A stretch of 64,000 nt of DNA from Hyphomicrobiales bacterium 4NK60-0047b (GTDB lineage: Bacteria; Pseudomonadota; Alphaproteobacteria; Rhizobiales; HXMU1428-3). The DNA is taken from positions 124,001 to 188,000 of the forward strand of contig BAABWY010000007.1 of NCBI GenBank assembly GCA_040367435.1, written 5' to 3'. Of the stretch, positions 10,353-19,246 are shown piece by piece. Every line of letters starts with the position of its first letter. Position 1 is the first letter of the stretch. The notes beneath the pieces are model-generated. The model saw nothing but the letters and a program-made list of their open reading frames with translations. It ran no database searches and was not told the origin of the DNA. A program made the translations under genes and the position numbers.

Positions 10353-12035
10353 TTACTCTTCTTTTTCACCTTTGTCGGCAAACATGGCTTCGGCATCAGA
10401 CAAAGGCGTTGAGGCTACCGGCTCTTCAACAACCGCCGCTTCTTCTTCACCTGTTTCTTCTTCTTCAGGCTCATCTTTTTTCAAATCTTCTTCACTGATC
10501 CAACCGGCTTTTACACGGGCTGTCATGATCATTTCTTCTGCTTGGAATTTACGGATATTAAACCCATCCAAGAAGCCTTCATATTTTGTTACTTCACCGT
10601 CTTTGCGTTCGCTCCAACCGATAAGGTCGTCCGTTGCACATTCAGCCAAATCCTCGACGCATTTCACATCGTTTTCACCGAGTGCCACAAGCATTTCAAT
10701 GGAAAGGCCTTCGACTTCGCGAATATCATCTTTGATTTTCAACTCTTTACAGCGCTTTTCAAGTTCCGCTTCGCGTTGCTCTAGATGTTCACGAGCACGG
10801 GTCTGGATTTCGTCGGCTGTATCTTCGTCAAACCCTTCAATTGAAGAAATTTCACTTGGGTCAACAAAAGCAACCTCATTAACTGAAGTAAAGCCTTCAG
10901 AAGCAAGTAGCTGAGCGATAAATTCATCAACATCCAATGCTTTCATGAATTTCTCAGTACGTTCAGCGAATTCTTTTTGGCGTTGCTCTGATTCTTGCTG
11001 CTCAGTGAGGATGTCAATTTCCCACCCTGTTAATTGAGAGGCTAGACGAACATTTTGGCCACGGCGACCAATCGCCAAGCTTAACTGATCATCTGGCACA
11101 ACAACTTCAATACGCTCTAAATCTTCATCCAAGACAACTTTAACCACTTCAGCGGGTGCCAAGGCATTCACAATGAATGTAGCTGCATCATGTGACCATG
11201 GAATGATATCGATTTTTTCGCCTTGAAGCTCATTAACAACGGCTTGCACACGCGCACCGCGCATACCAACACAAGCGCCAACAGGGTCAATTGAGCTGTC
11301 TTGACTTAGAACTGCGATTTTCGCACGGCTGCCCGGGTCACGAGCAACAGATTTAATATTGACGATATTGTCGTAAATTTCAGGAACTTCCTGGGCAAAT
11401 AGTTTGGCCATAAATTCTGGACGTGTCCGGCTGAGAAAGATTTGCGGACCTCTTTGTTCGCGGCGCACATCATAAATATAGGCGCGCACCCGATCACCAT
11501 AGCGGAAATTTTCACGCGGCAAGCTTTCATCGCGGCGCACAATGGCTTCAGCACGGCCGAGATCTACGACGACATTGCCATATTCAACACGCTTAACGGT
11601 GCCATTGGCCACTTCGCCGATGCGATCTCTATATTCTTCGTATTGACGCTCGCGTTCTGCATCACGCACCTTTTGGACAATAACTTGCTTAGCATTTTGC
11701 GCTGCCACACGTCCAAAATCCAATGGCGGTAAATCTTCAGCCAGGATCTGGCCGACTTCAATGTCTTTTTGAGCGCGTTTCGCAGCCTTTAGGGTGATTT
11801 CCGTTGCTTCATTCACAACAGTTTCAACAACTTCTAGCAAACGAGATAATTTTATTTCCCCTGTTTCAGGGTCAATTTTGGCTTGAATTTCATTTTCACT
11901 GCCATAGCGGGATTTTGCTGCCTTTTGTATGGCATCTTCCATAGCTTCAATCACGACTTCACGATTGATCGACTTCTCACGGGCTACTGCTTCTGCGATT
12001 TGCAACAGTTCTAACCGATTGGCGCTTACAGCCAT
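10353..12035 (-). CDS. nusA: Transcription termination/antitermination factor NusA
   Basis: RNA polymerase-associated elongation factor. Domains in order: N-terminal RNAP-binding domain, S1 (about residues 140-205, with GTVKRVEYGNVVVDLG), two KH domains (GMRG and GRRG loops) and a C-terminal region with helix-hairpin-helix-like repeats, ending in an acidic tail. At 560 residues it is normal for alphaproteobacteria. ATG 12035 is preceded by GGAG at 6 nt. It lies 46 nt downstream of rimP and probably shares its transcript. Confidence 0.97.
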   Translation of the reverse strand: MAVSANRLELLQIAEAVAREKSINREVVIEAMEDAIQKAAKSRYGSENEIQAKIDPETGEIKLSRLLEVVETVVNEATEITLKAAKRAQKDIEVGQILAEDLPPLDFGRVAAQNAKQVIVQKVRDAERERQYEEYRDRIGEVANGTVKRVEYGNVVVDLGRAEAIVRRDESLPRENFRYGDRVRAYIYDVRREQRGPQIFLSRTRPEFMAKLFAQEVPEIYDNIVNIKSVARDPGSRAKIAVLSQDSSIDPVGACVGMRGARVQAVVNELQGEKIDIIPWSHDAATFIVNALAPAEVVKVVLDEDLERIEVVVPDDQLSLAIGRRGQNVRLASQLTGWEIDILTEQQESEQRQKEFAERTEKFMKALDVDEFIAQLLASEGFTSVNEVAFVDPSEISSIEGFDEDTADEIQTRAREHLEQREAELEKRCKELKIKDDIREVEGLSIEMLVALGENDVKCVEDLAECATDDLIGWSERKDGEVTKYEGFLDGFNIRKFQAEEMIMTARVKAGWISEEDLKKDEPEEEETGEEEAAVVEEPVASTPLSDAEAMFADKGEKEE

Positions 12036-12081
12036 TTCATTCTCCGCTTAACATATAGTGCCGTTTGATTAATTCATAGAA

Positions 12082-12639
12082 CTAACCATCTTGCTTTGAT
12101 TGAGTGCGTTCTTGTGCACTTTTTAATAATTCATCTGTCATTACAAGCTTTGAGCTAGCAATCATTGCTTTATTGAACCCTAACGTTACCGGCTCTTCAC
12201 CATCTGCTAAAGTTACTTTTAATAGCAATTCTTCATCTTCGAAGCCTTCAATCGTGCCTCGAAATCTCTTTCGGCCATCAATGGCCTGTTTTGTTTCAAT
12301 CTTGGCCTCAAACCCTTGCCAGTTCTCGAAATCTCTCATACGAACTAACGGGCGATCAATGCCAGTTGATGAAACCTCTAAATGATAGCCACCTGGGATT
12401 GGGTCATGACTATCTAAATAAGGGGATAATTCCCTTGATATCTTTTCACAATCTTTCACGCCAAAGCTGCCATCAGCTTTATCGGCCATAATTTGCACTG
12501 TCATGCCATCGCGCCCTGAGACAACCACACGAACCAATAAATAGCCCAGATCTGCAATAACGGGCTCTATAAGTGAAGCAATGTCACCAGCTAGCCCAGA
12601 TTCTGTTACGAATCTTTTATCTCGATCTTCGGTTTGCAT
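12082..12639 (-). CDS. rimP: Ribosome maturation factor RimP
   Basis: Small-subunit assembly factor. At 185 residues it shows the family pattern LIEPVIADLGYLLVRV, the VKDCEKISRELSPYLD helix and the YHLEVSSTGIDRPL signature. It is the first gene of rimP-nusA-ylxR-infB-rbfA. The start ATG 12639 lies immediately next to an L repeat whose conserved end provides GAGAGA 5 nt upstream, the same arrangement as at truB. Confidence 0.95.
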   Translation of the reverse strand: MQTEDRDKRFVTESGLAGDIASLIEPVIADLGYLLVRVVVSGRDGMTVQIMADKADGSFGVKDCEKISRELSPYLDSHDPIPGGYHLEVSSTGIDRPLVRMRDFENWQGFEAKIETKQAIDGRKRFRGTIEGFEDEELLLKVTLADGEEPVTLGFNKAMIASSKLVMTDELLKSAQERTQSKQDG

Positions 12640-12641
12640 AG

Positions 12642-12757
12642 TTCTCTCTCACGGCTATTTCAAGTGCTGTCGCACTTGAGCCTCCGAGGGGCGGTGCTAG
12701 GCACCGGACGCCCTTGGCGTCATGTCCTGCCGCTGAAAGAGCGGCACTCCTTCTTCG
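12642..12757 (+). repeat. L element adjoining the rimP start
   Basis: Full L element with stems CAAGTGC/GCACTTG, GGTGC/GCACC, GACGCC/GGCGTC and TGCCGCT/AGCGGCA. The stem bases differ from the copies near truB while the linkers are conserved. Confidence 0.9.
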
Positions 12758-12886
12758 CCTCGTTGGCTTTAAACTATTTTTCCCATGACAATAACTTTAC
12801 AAATATCACTTTTTGATTCCTCAATGAAAACCATTGCTGACACGTGCAAATTATCCCTCGCATCCCCATTTTCAATTCATCAAAAC

Positions 12887-12916
12887 AAAAAGAGCGGACC
12901 CGAGGACCCACTCTGA
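12887..12916 (-). terminator. Probable intrinsic terminator after trmB
   Basis: On the minus strand AGAGTGGGTCC and GGGTCCGCTCT form an imperfect hairpin followed by a run of T. It lies about 200 nt past the trmB stop and would separate metK-trmB from the rimP operon. The remaining gap (12758-13114) shows only a degenerate S copy near 13070-13100. Confidence 0.55.
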
Positions 12917-13114
12917 CGAGAGATGATCAAATGAGGCATGATCATGAGTTGATTTGTTATATAGTGCTTTATTGGAAAAATCGCAAGTTATTTATGATTT
13001 TGGCAGGCTTTATGGCACTTTGAACTCCAAAACCTTGTGCTTTATCAGATAAAATCAACAGGTTACTAACTTGTTTCAGTTGTCTACCAGCAAGCTCGCT
13101 AGTGAAAAGCTCTT

Positions 13115-13801
13115 TCAAACAGCGCGTTTCACCTTCAGGTAAGTTGGATAGCGGCCTTCTCGTAAGGCTTTTTGTTCATACCTGGTGCTTGGCCACCCTT
13201 CAGGGGGAGTTCGCCAGCTTTCTCTGGATTGCGGCGACCAGATAAAATCTTCGCTTTGCTCGATGGCGCTCAGTGATGTGCGTATATAATCGCCAATATC
13301 TGAGGCAATGATCAAGTCTGCCCCAGGTTTTAATACGCGCGCCAATATTTCTAGAGTTTCTGCCGTTACGAAGCGACGTTTGCGATGACGTTTTTTGGGC
13401 CAAGGATCAGGATAGAGCAGATAAACACGACTTAAGCTTTCATCCGGCAACCAGTTAATGATCTTTCGTGCATCATGGTCAAAAATTCTGATATTGCTTA
13501 GATTTTCGCTCTCGATGGCGACAAGCAATTTTGCAATACCATTTAAAAACGGCTCACAACCGATGAATTGGACATTTGGATTTGCTTTAGCTGTTGCACT
13601 TAAATGTTCACCGCCACCAAAACCAATTTCCAGCCAAAGATCACTTTTATTGCCGCTTATAGGGTCTTTTTCAAAAGGATCGTCCGGGTTTATTTTTAAT
13701 TTTGGAAGAAGAGTTTCAACCAAGTTTTGCTGTCTTGCGCTTAGTTTTTTGCACTTTTGACGACCGAAAATGTAACTTTTTTTGGTAAGGTCTTCAGCCA
13801 T
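13115..13801 (-). CDS. trmB: tRNA (guanine-N7-)-methyltransferase
   Basis: Methylates G46 in tRNA variable loops using SAM. The SAM-binding strand LWLEIGFGGGEHL and the family-specific DPWPKKRHRKRR motif (YLLYPDPWPKKRHRKRRFV) are complete. At 228 residues it is normal. It follows metK, the gene that makes its cofactor, separated by 72 bp with a long hairpin. Confidence 0.96.
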   Translation of the reverse strand: MAEDLTKKSYIFGRQKCKKLSARQQNLVETLLPKLKINPDDPFEKDPISGNKSDLWLEIGFGGGEHLSATAKANPNVQFIGCEPFLNGIAKLLVAIESENLSNIRIFDHDARKIINWLPDESLSRVYLLYPDPWPKKRHRKRRFVTAETLEILARVLKPGADLIIASDIGDYIRTSLSAIEQSEDFIWSPQSRESWRTPPEGWPSTRYEQKALREGRYPTYLKVKRAV

Positions 13802-13828
13802 GATTTTGCCAGGAATGAGTTATTTTTC

Positions 13829-13863
13829 ATTCCACCACCTTGCTGACTGCAAAGTGGTGGAAT
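13829..13863. other. Long hairpin between metK and trmB
   Basis: Arms ATTCCACCACCTTGC and GCAAAGTGGTGGAAT pair with a 5-nt loop and one mismatch. No U-tract follows on either strand, so this may be an mRNA processing or partial attenuation structure rather than a classical terminator. Confidence 0.6.
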
Positions 13864-13873
13864 GATAATTTGT

Positions 13874-15049
13874 TTAGCTAATTGCACTTTTCAGTTGATC
13901 GACAAGATCTGTGCGTTCCCAAGAGAACCCACCATCTGCATCAGGTGTACGTCCAAAATGGCCATAAGCTGCTGTGCGCTCAAAAATTGGTTTGGTAAGA
14001 GCTAGATGTTCACGAATACCACGTGGGCTTAAATCCATGACTTCCATCAGAGCAGCCTCAAGCTTACTTTCGTCAACCTTGCCTGTGCCATGCAAATCAA
14101 CATAGATCGACAATGGCTTAGACACACCGATCGCATATGAAAGTTGCAGAGTACATTTGTCAGCTAATTCTGCTGCAACAACATTTTTCGCTAAATAACG
14201 AGATGCATAAGCAGCTGAGCGGTCAACTTTGGTTGAGTCTTTACCTGAGAAAGCGCCACCACCGTGAGGGGCTGCACCGCCATAAGTATCAACAATGATT
14301 TTACGGCCAGTTAGGCCTGCATCACCATCTGGGCCACCAATTACAAAGCGACCTGTTGGGTTCACATATAACTCTTCATCTGGGCACATCCAGCCTTCTG
14401 GCAACACATCTTCAATGAAACCACGTACTTTTTCGCGAAGCTCAGCTTGATTTGTGCCTTCACTGTGTTGTGTTGAAACAACTACAGACGTTGCTCTTAC
14501 TGGTACACCATTTTCATAGGCCAATGTCACCTGGCTTTTGGCATCTGGGCCGAATTCAGGACAAGAGCCATCATGGCGCGCTTTGGCCATGTTTTGTAGA
14601 ATTTTGTGTGAATAGTGAATCGGGGCTGGCATAAGGACGTCAGTCTCGCGGCAGGCATAGCCAAACATAATGCCCTGGTCGCCAGCGCCTTCGTCTTTTT
14701 CCTTATCACCATCAGCATCAACACCTTGGGCAATATCAACTGATTGCTCGTGAACAAGGCAATCAATGTCTGCCTTAGCATGGTGGAAACCGTCTTGTTC
14801 ATAGCCAATATCTTTAATCGCGCGGCGCGCAGCATCTATTAATTGCTCTTTCGATACACTACCTGCGCAACGAACTTCACCAGCAAGGACCACTTTATTG
14901 GTTGTTGTAAGAGTTTCAACAGCGACACGGCTATCGGGATCAACTGCAAGATATGTATCTACGATGGCATCGGAAATGCGATCACATACTTTATCTGGAT
15001 GGCCTTCAGATACAGATTCACTTGTAAATAAATAGCTTTGACGCGTCAC
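13874..15049 (-). CDS. metK: S-adenosylmethionine synthetase
   Basis: Forms SAM from methionine and ATP. Signatures: [17 protein letters not shown] near the N-terminus, [12 protein letters not shown], and [20 protein letters not shown] start at GTG 15049 because GGGGAG at 15057-15062 is 7 nt upstream and because most MetK proteins begin at the equivalent of [12 protein letters not shown]; the longer frame would start on a TTG overlapping that Shine-Dalgarno. The product is 391 residues. I looked for a SAM riboswitch in the 100-bp leader and could not support one. Confidence 0.96.
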   Translation of the reverse strand: MTRQSYLFTSESVSEGHPDKVCDRISDAIVDTYLAVDPDSRVAVETLTTTNKVVLAGEVRCAGSVSKEQLIDAARRAIKDIGYEQDGFHHAKADIDCLVHEQSVDIAQGVDADGDKEKDEGAGDQGIMFGYACRETDVLMPAPIHYSHKILQNMAKARHDGSCPEFGPDAKSQVTLAYENGVPVRATSVVVSTQHSEGTNQAELREKVRGFIEDVLPEGWMCPDEELYVNPTGRFVIGGPDGDAGLTGRKIIVDTYGGAAPHGGGAFSGKDSTKVDRSAAYASRYLAKNVVAAELADKCTLQLSYAIGVSKPLSIYVDLHGTGKVDESKLEAALMEVMDLSPRGIREHLALTKPIFERTAAYGHFGRTPDADGGFSWERTDLVDQLKSAIS

Positions 15050-15155
15050 GTTTACACTCCCCAATATGGCAAAATATTAACTTTGATTGAACATTTAAAC
15101 TTAGTGGGGACTCTTTGCAGAAAGGTAGGGTGTCGGTCAAGTTTTTTCTACAATA

Positions 15156-15614
15156 TTATTGTGACTTCTCATCAGCAGTTGCATCTGCATCTTCAGCCAG
15201 ACTTCTAATGAGATCTATAACGCGGCGACGGACTTGCGGGTCTTGTATTTTTACAAAGGCCCTGTTTAATTCCAGTCCTTCCCGTGAGTTCAGAAATTCG
15301 AGAACAAAATCTTGAGATTTAGATTCTGCAAAACCAACTTGCATGCCGTCTGAACTTTCAGTTTCCAGATCATCGAAAAAATATGAGATTGGAACTTCCA
15401 AAACTTTTGCCAGTTGAAATAAACGACTGGCGCCCACTCTGTTGGCGCCTTTTTCATATTTTTGAATTTGTTGAAAGGTGAGACCCATTTGCTCACCCAG
15501 TTTCTCTTGACTTAAACCACTCATCATACGGCGCAAGCGAATGCGACCACCTACATGGATATCAATCGGATTTGGTTTTCTTGGCTGATTGGTTGAACCC
15601 GTCATCGTATCCAT
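15156..15614 (-). CDS. Cro/CI-type helix-turn-helix regulator
   Basis: Small DNA-binding protein with an HTH_3 domain at about residues 17-75 (GGRIRLRRMMSGLSQEKLG, then LTFQQIQKYEKGANRVGASRL). ATG 15614 has GGGAG 7-8 nt upstream; the longer open frame to 15668 has no such support. At 152 residues it is conserved next to metK in many alphaproteobacteria, but its targets are not evident from this sequence. The C-terminal 60 residues are helical and acidic. Confidence 0.88.
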   Translation of the reverse strand: MDTMTGSTNQPRKPNPIDIHVGGRIRLRRMMSGLSQEKLGEQMGLTFQQIQKYEKGANRVGASRLFQLAKVLEVPISYFFDDLETESSDGMQVGFAESKSQDFVLEFLNSREGLELNRAFVKIQDPQVRRRVIDLIRSLAEDADATADEKSQ

Positions 15615-15754
15615 AAGATTTCTCCCTGTAAGGGCTAATAAGTACTGAAATATGTTTAAGCTTAGCACTAATTATTTGCATGCTGATATAATATATATGA
15701 AATCGACTTTTAGACCAAATTGGACTGAAAACCTATTGATTTTTTATATCTTGG

Positions 15755-17440
15755 TTAGTGCTTGCTAGTTAATTTTGAACGATTTGTCAAAATTTTCTCT
15801 GTACTGATTAGTACGCCGAAAATGAGTAAGATCAAAAAACTAAATAATTCTTTCGGGAAAGGGAAAATAGAAATTTTAGATTTTTCAGGTATTGCGGATA
15901 CTATTATTGCTTTTTTATTTAAGGCAGTCTTTTTCACTATTCTTCCAATACCATCAAAAACCGCAGATACCCCGCCATTTACAGATCTAATCATGGGCAA
16001 GCCAGTTTCTAAGGCCCTTAACCGCACTTGATGTAGGTGCTGATGAGGCCCGACAGTATTTCCGAACCAGCCATCATTTGAAATGTTTAACAACCATTTA
16101 GCTCCCTTTGCCCCCGTCGTGGAAGAAAGGGGAAAAATCGCTTCATAACAAATTGATGGTAGAAAAGACGGTGCGTTTTTTAGTTGAACAGGAGAGGGCT
16201 CTGGCCCGGTTTTAAACCCGCCTCTTTCATCAGCTATAGCGCTTAACCCAATGGCCATGAAAAGTTGGGGAAAGGGGAGATACTCGCCAAATGGGACAAG
16301 GTGATTTTTGTCATAGAGGTTTTCAATTTCTCCCTGGTCATTTACCACAAAGAGACTGTTAAACACTTTGTAGCTGTTTCCTCCTGTTTTATCTTCACTA
16401 TTCTCAACATGGAATGCACCAGAAATGAGAGTGCTGCCTTCAGCCAGCATTTCATCCAATCTTTTTAAAATTGTTGGAGAACGATTTAACGCAAATGGAA
16501 TTGCTGTCTCTGGCCAGATGATCAGTCTTTGCTGATTTTTTGTTTTGTCCAATGGAGGTAGAGTTTCTGTGTACTCAATGGTCTTTAACAGAGCTGAGGG
16601 GCGTTTTTTTAAATCAACTTTATCTTTTTGAGAGATATTGGGTTGGATCAAAACCAACTCAATTCCCTCGATGAATTTGGTTGGTCCTTCTTTGCTAATT
16701 CGATGAACACCATATCCATAAAGCACTAGAATTACGACTACTGAAAAAGTCAGAGGTAAAACTTTATTGAGTGTGGTTCTGGGTAACTGTCTTTGCCTCT
16801 TTTCATGCCTGTTAAGGGGATGGTCCAAGAGTGCAGGGGTTGAAAAAATTAACGCAGCAATTGCACTTAGGCCAAGAAGGCCGAATATCGATACGTTCTG
16901 CATCAACTCCAATTGTCCGGTTAAACTGTGGCCAATAAGGTTCCACGGAAAGCCTGTAAAGAGATAGCTTCGCAGTAAATCAGCAATGAAAATAACTAAG
17001 CTGAATGTTAGTAAACGTTCTGGCCCTTTTGTCCAAAACATATAACTAGCAGCTAAAGGCACAGCATAAAACAAGGCTAGAAAAGCAGGAAGAAGAGTTA
17101 CTGCAAAGGGAAGAGCCCAGGCAAATTTCTCGGGCTCGACTAAAAAGGAAGAGCCTAACCAATATAACGACACCAAAAAATAACCAAACCCAAATGACCA
17201 GCCTATTAAAAAAATTTGCTTTCGCGTTCCAACTGTATTTCTTTGAGAAAATTTAACACCATCAATCAACCAGATGAGAATTGGAAATGTAATAAATAGA
17301 ATGGGCCAAAAAGAAACCGGAGGCATTGCCAAAGTTGAAAAAATACCTAACAGAAATGCTATTAAATATTTTTTACGATTAGAGAGCTCACTCATCATTT
17401 GGTTTAAACTCATAAATTTATGAGCATAGTTATTCCACAT
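15755..17440 (-). CDS. lnt: Apolipoprotein N-acyltransferase
   Basis: Adds the third acyl chain to lipoproteins at the periplasmic face of the inner membrane. About six N-terminal membrane segments precede a nitrilase-like domain. The catalytic triad is visible: Glu in WPETAIP, Lys in DKNHLVPFGEYLPF and Cys in PSICYEAIFP. A final membrane segment lies near the C-terminus. At 561 residues it is slightly long, because of the charged loop after segment 2. It follows corC by 42 nt in the conserved corC-lnt order. ATG 17440 has GGAG about 10 nt upstream. Confidence 0.95.
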   Translation of the reverse strand: MWNNYAHKFMSLNQMMSELSNRKKYLIAFLLGIFSTLAMPPVSFWPILFITFPILIWLIDGVKFSQRNTVGTRKQIFLIGWSFGFGYFLVSLYWLGSSFLVEPEKFAWALPFAVTLLPAFLALFYAVPLAASYMFWTKGPERLLTFSLVIFIADLLRSYLFTGFPWNLIGHSLTGQLELMQNVSIFGLLGLSAIAALIFSTPALLDHPLNRHEKRQRQLPRTTLNKVLPLTFSVVVILVLYGYGVHRISKEGPTKFIEGIELVLIQPNISQKDKVDLKKRPSALLKTIEYTETLPPLDKTKNQQRLIIWPETAIPFALNRSPTILKRLDEMLAEGSTLISGAFHVENSEDKTGGNSYKVFNSLFVVNDQGEIENLYDKNHLVPFGEYLPFPQLFMAIGLSAIADERGGFKTGPEPSPVQLKNAPSFLPSICYEAIFPLSSTTGAKGAKWLLNISNDGWFGNTVGPHQHLHQVRLRALETGLPMIRSVNGGVSAVFDGIGRIVKKTALNKKAIIVSAIPEKSKISIFPFPKELFSFLILLIFGVLISTEKILTNRSKLTSKH

Positions 17441-17482
17441 GAAGCTTTGGCTCCGGTCATTAATAGGGCGAAAATATGCAGC

Positions 17483-18535
17483 TTAATTTTTAATTGAAAT
17501 TTTAAGAGTTTTGATGCGTCTTGGGTCTGCGCTTAACACTTCAAACTCTAACCCTGATTTATGAGTTATAATTTCGCCGCGCACAGGCACACGGCCAACC
17601 ATAGAAAAGACCAGACCGCCTAATGTGTCTATATCATCATCACGCTCTTCGTTTGTAAATAAATCTAATTTGATCTTTTCTTCAAGCTCTTCAATGGGCG
17701 TTCGAGCTGAAGCCGTAAGACCCGTTTCCAGGTTACCACTCATTAAGCGATCGTTATTGTCATCATGCTCATCTTCAATTTCACCCACAACTTCCTCAAC
17801 CAAATCTTCAATTGAGACCAACCCATCTGTTCCGCCATATTCATCGACGACAAGGGCTAGATGAACTCTGGTTGATTGCATTCTAAGGAGTAAATTAACA
17901 ACGGGCATTGAAGGAGGCACATACAGCACGTCACGCGAGATCTTGGCATCTTTAATTTGCACCATGAAGTCTTTTGCCGTTAACCTGAACTGATCAATGT
18001 CTTTAACTAAAGTTGGGGCTTTTATTTCTTCTTTGGCTTCTCTGCCACCAGAGATCACTTTTAGTCCGACAGTAGGTTGTGTTTTAGAATTAGGCGCATC
18101 GCCTTGTTCTGCAATCCAGCATAATAAATCTTTCACATGAACCATGCCGGTTGGGTCATCTAAAGTTTCGCGGTAAACAGGAATGCGGGAATGACCAATG
18201 GTTTCAAAGTGCGTTAAGAGCTCTTTTAAGCTAGCAGTTTCTTCAATGGCCTCAATATCAGCTCTTGGTACCATCACGTCTTCAACACGTAAGCTGCCAA
18301 ATCGCAAAATATTTGCGATCATTACACGCTCTTGATTGCTGAAACTATCGTTCTCGCCTGACTCTGAATCAACCGCTTGCTCTAACTGATTTCTCAGGTC
18401 ATCTGACATACTGTCGGAGAACAAAGTTCGTAAAGTCTTTTTAATGAAGTGTTTAACTTTACCCGTCCCAGAGGGTTCAGTCTCTAGATCAGCTGATTTA
18501 TTATTCTCTGGACTTGGTACGGTTTCGTTGGTCAT
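17483..18535 (-). CDS. CBS-domain hemolysin-like transporter-associated protein (CorC/HlyC family)
   Basis: Soluble family member with two CBS motifs at about residues 85-215 (VEDVMVPRADIEAI, GHSRIPVYRETLDDPTGMVHVKDL, then HLALVVDEYGGTDGLVSIEDLVEEVVGEI) and a C-terminal CorC/HlyC domain (DTLGGLVFSMVGRVPVRGE). There are no membrane segments. The family is linked to Mg/Co efflux or membrane maintenance; the exact role is not evident here. It lies between ybeY and lnt as in most alphaproteobacteria. Confidence 0.92.
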   Translation of the reverse strand: MTNETVPSPENNKSADLETEPSGTGKVKHFIKKTLRTLFSDSMSDDLRNQLEQAVDSESGENDSFSNQERVMIANILRFGSLRVEDVMVPRADIEAIEETASLKELLTHFETIGHSRIPVYRETLDDPTGMVHVKDLLCWIAEQGDAPNSKTQPTVGLKVISGGREAKEEIKAPTLVKDIDQFRLTAKDFMVQIKDAKISRDVLYVPPSMPVVNLLLRMQSTRVHLALVVDEYGGTDGLVSIEDLVEEVVGEIEDEHDDNNDRLMSGNLETGLTASARTPIEELEEKIKLDLFTNEERDDDIDTLGGLVFSMVGRVPVRGEIITHKSGLEFEVLSADPRRIKTLKISIKN

Positions 18536-18656
18536 TTGCTTGTAAAATATCTATTTCTTTTAATACGTCTTCAGGCTGGCTCTTTTAGTGCTTCCGCCCA
18601 AGCATCTGCACTTCTTTGATGCGGCTTCAGTTGCCCACCAATAACCGCCGCAATAT

Positions 18657-19235
18657 TCAAACAACAGGCTCACCTTCATAAGGATTGTCTAATCCTAGCT
18701 GTTTCATTAGCTTAATTTCAAGTGTTTCCATAATCTCAGCATCTTCGCTTGTTTCATGATCATAGCCCAAAAGATGTAACACTCCATGAATAACTAAGTG
18801 AGAAAGGTGCGATTTTATCGGTTTTTTCTCATTTTTGGCTTCTTTTGTTACATATTCGTAGGCTAAAATCACATCACCTATATGAACTGGCTCCAACTCT
18901 TCACCTGGTAACAAGTTTTCGGTTGATGGAAAGGAGAGAACATTTGTTGCTTTATCTTTGCCCCGGTAAGTTATGTTTAAATCTCTGATGGATGCATCAT
19001 TGCTCATGACCAAGACAGCAAGCCGATGTGGTGATTTCATGGCCAAGGGCGCCGACTTAATCGCTTCCTGGCTTAAGGCTAAAAGGGAAGCTTCTTTTAA
19101 AAATGAAAAATCAGAGCTTAAATCACCCCAATTTTGATCTTCAATGATAAGTTCAATTTCTAGATCTTGCCCCTCTTTATGATCTCTCCATTCAATTACA
19201 GGAGTTTCATTGACTGAGGTTTCATCTTGTTCCAC
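18657..19235 (-). CDS. ybeY: Endoribonuclease YbeY (rRNA maturation factor)
   Basis: Zinc-dependent endonuclease acting in 16S 3'-end processing and ribosome quality control. The metal site HGVLHLLGYDH (three His) is intact and SFPSTENLLPGEE precedes it as usual. At 192 residues with a GTG start at 19235; AAGG lies about 9 nt upstream. It starts 11 nt after phoH ends, so the two are probably translated from one mRNA. Confidence 0.94.
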   Translation of the reverse strand: MEQDETSVNETPVIEWRDHKEGQDLEIELIIEDQNWGDLSSDFSFLKEASLLALSQEAIKSAPLAMKSPHRLAVLVMSNDASIRDLNITYRGKDKATNVLSFPSTENLLPGEELEPVHIGDVILAYEYVTKEAKNEKKPIKSHLSHLVIHGVLHLLGYDHETSEDAEIMETLEIKLMKQLGLDNPYEGEPVV

Positions 19236-19246
19236 GAGCTTTAACC

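Noticed and set aside
13065-13104. Possible S hairpin downstream of trmB
   Set aside because: Only part of the left connector and an imperfect arm pair remain; too degenerate to list as a copy.
15050-15155. SAM riboswitch in the metK leader
   Set aside because: I could not match the pairing pattern of any SAM riboswitch class by eye; a covariance search would decide.
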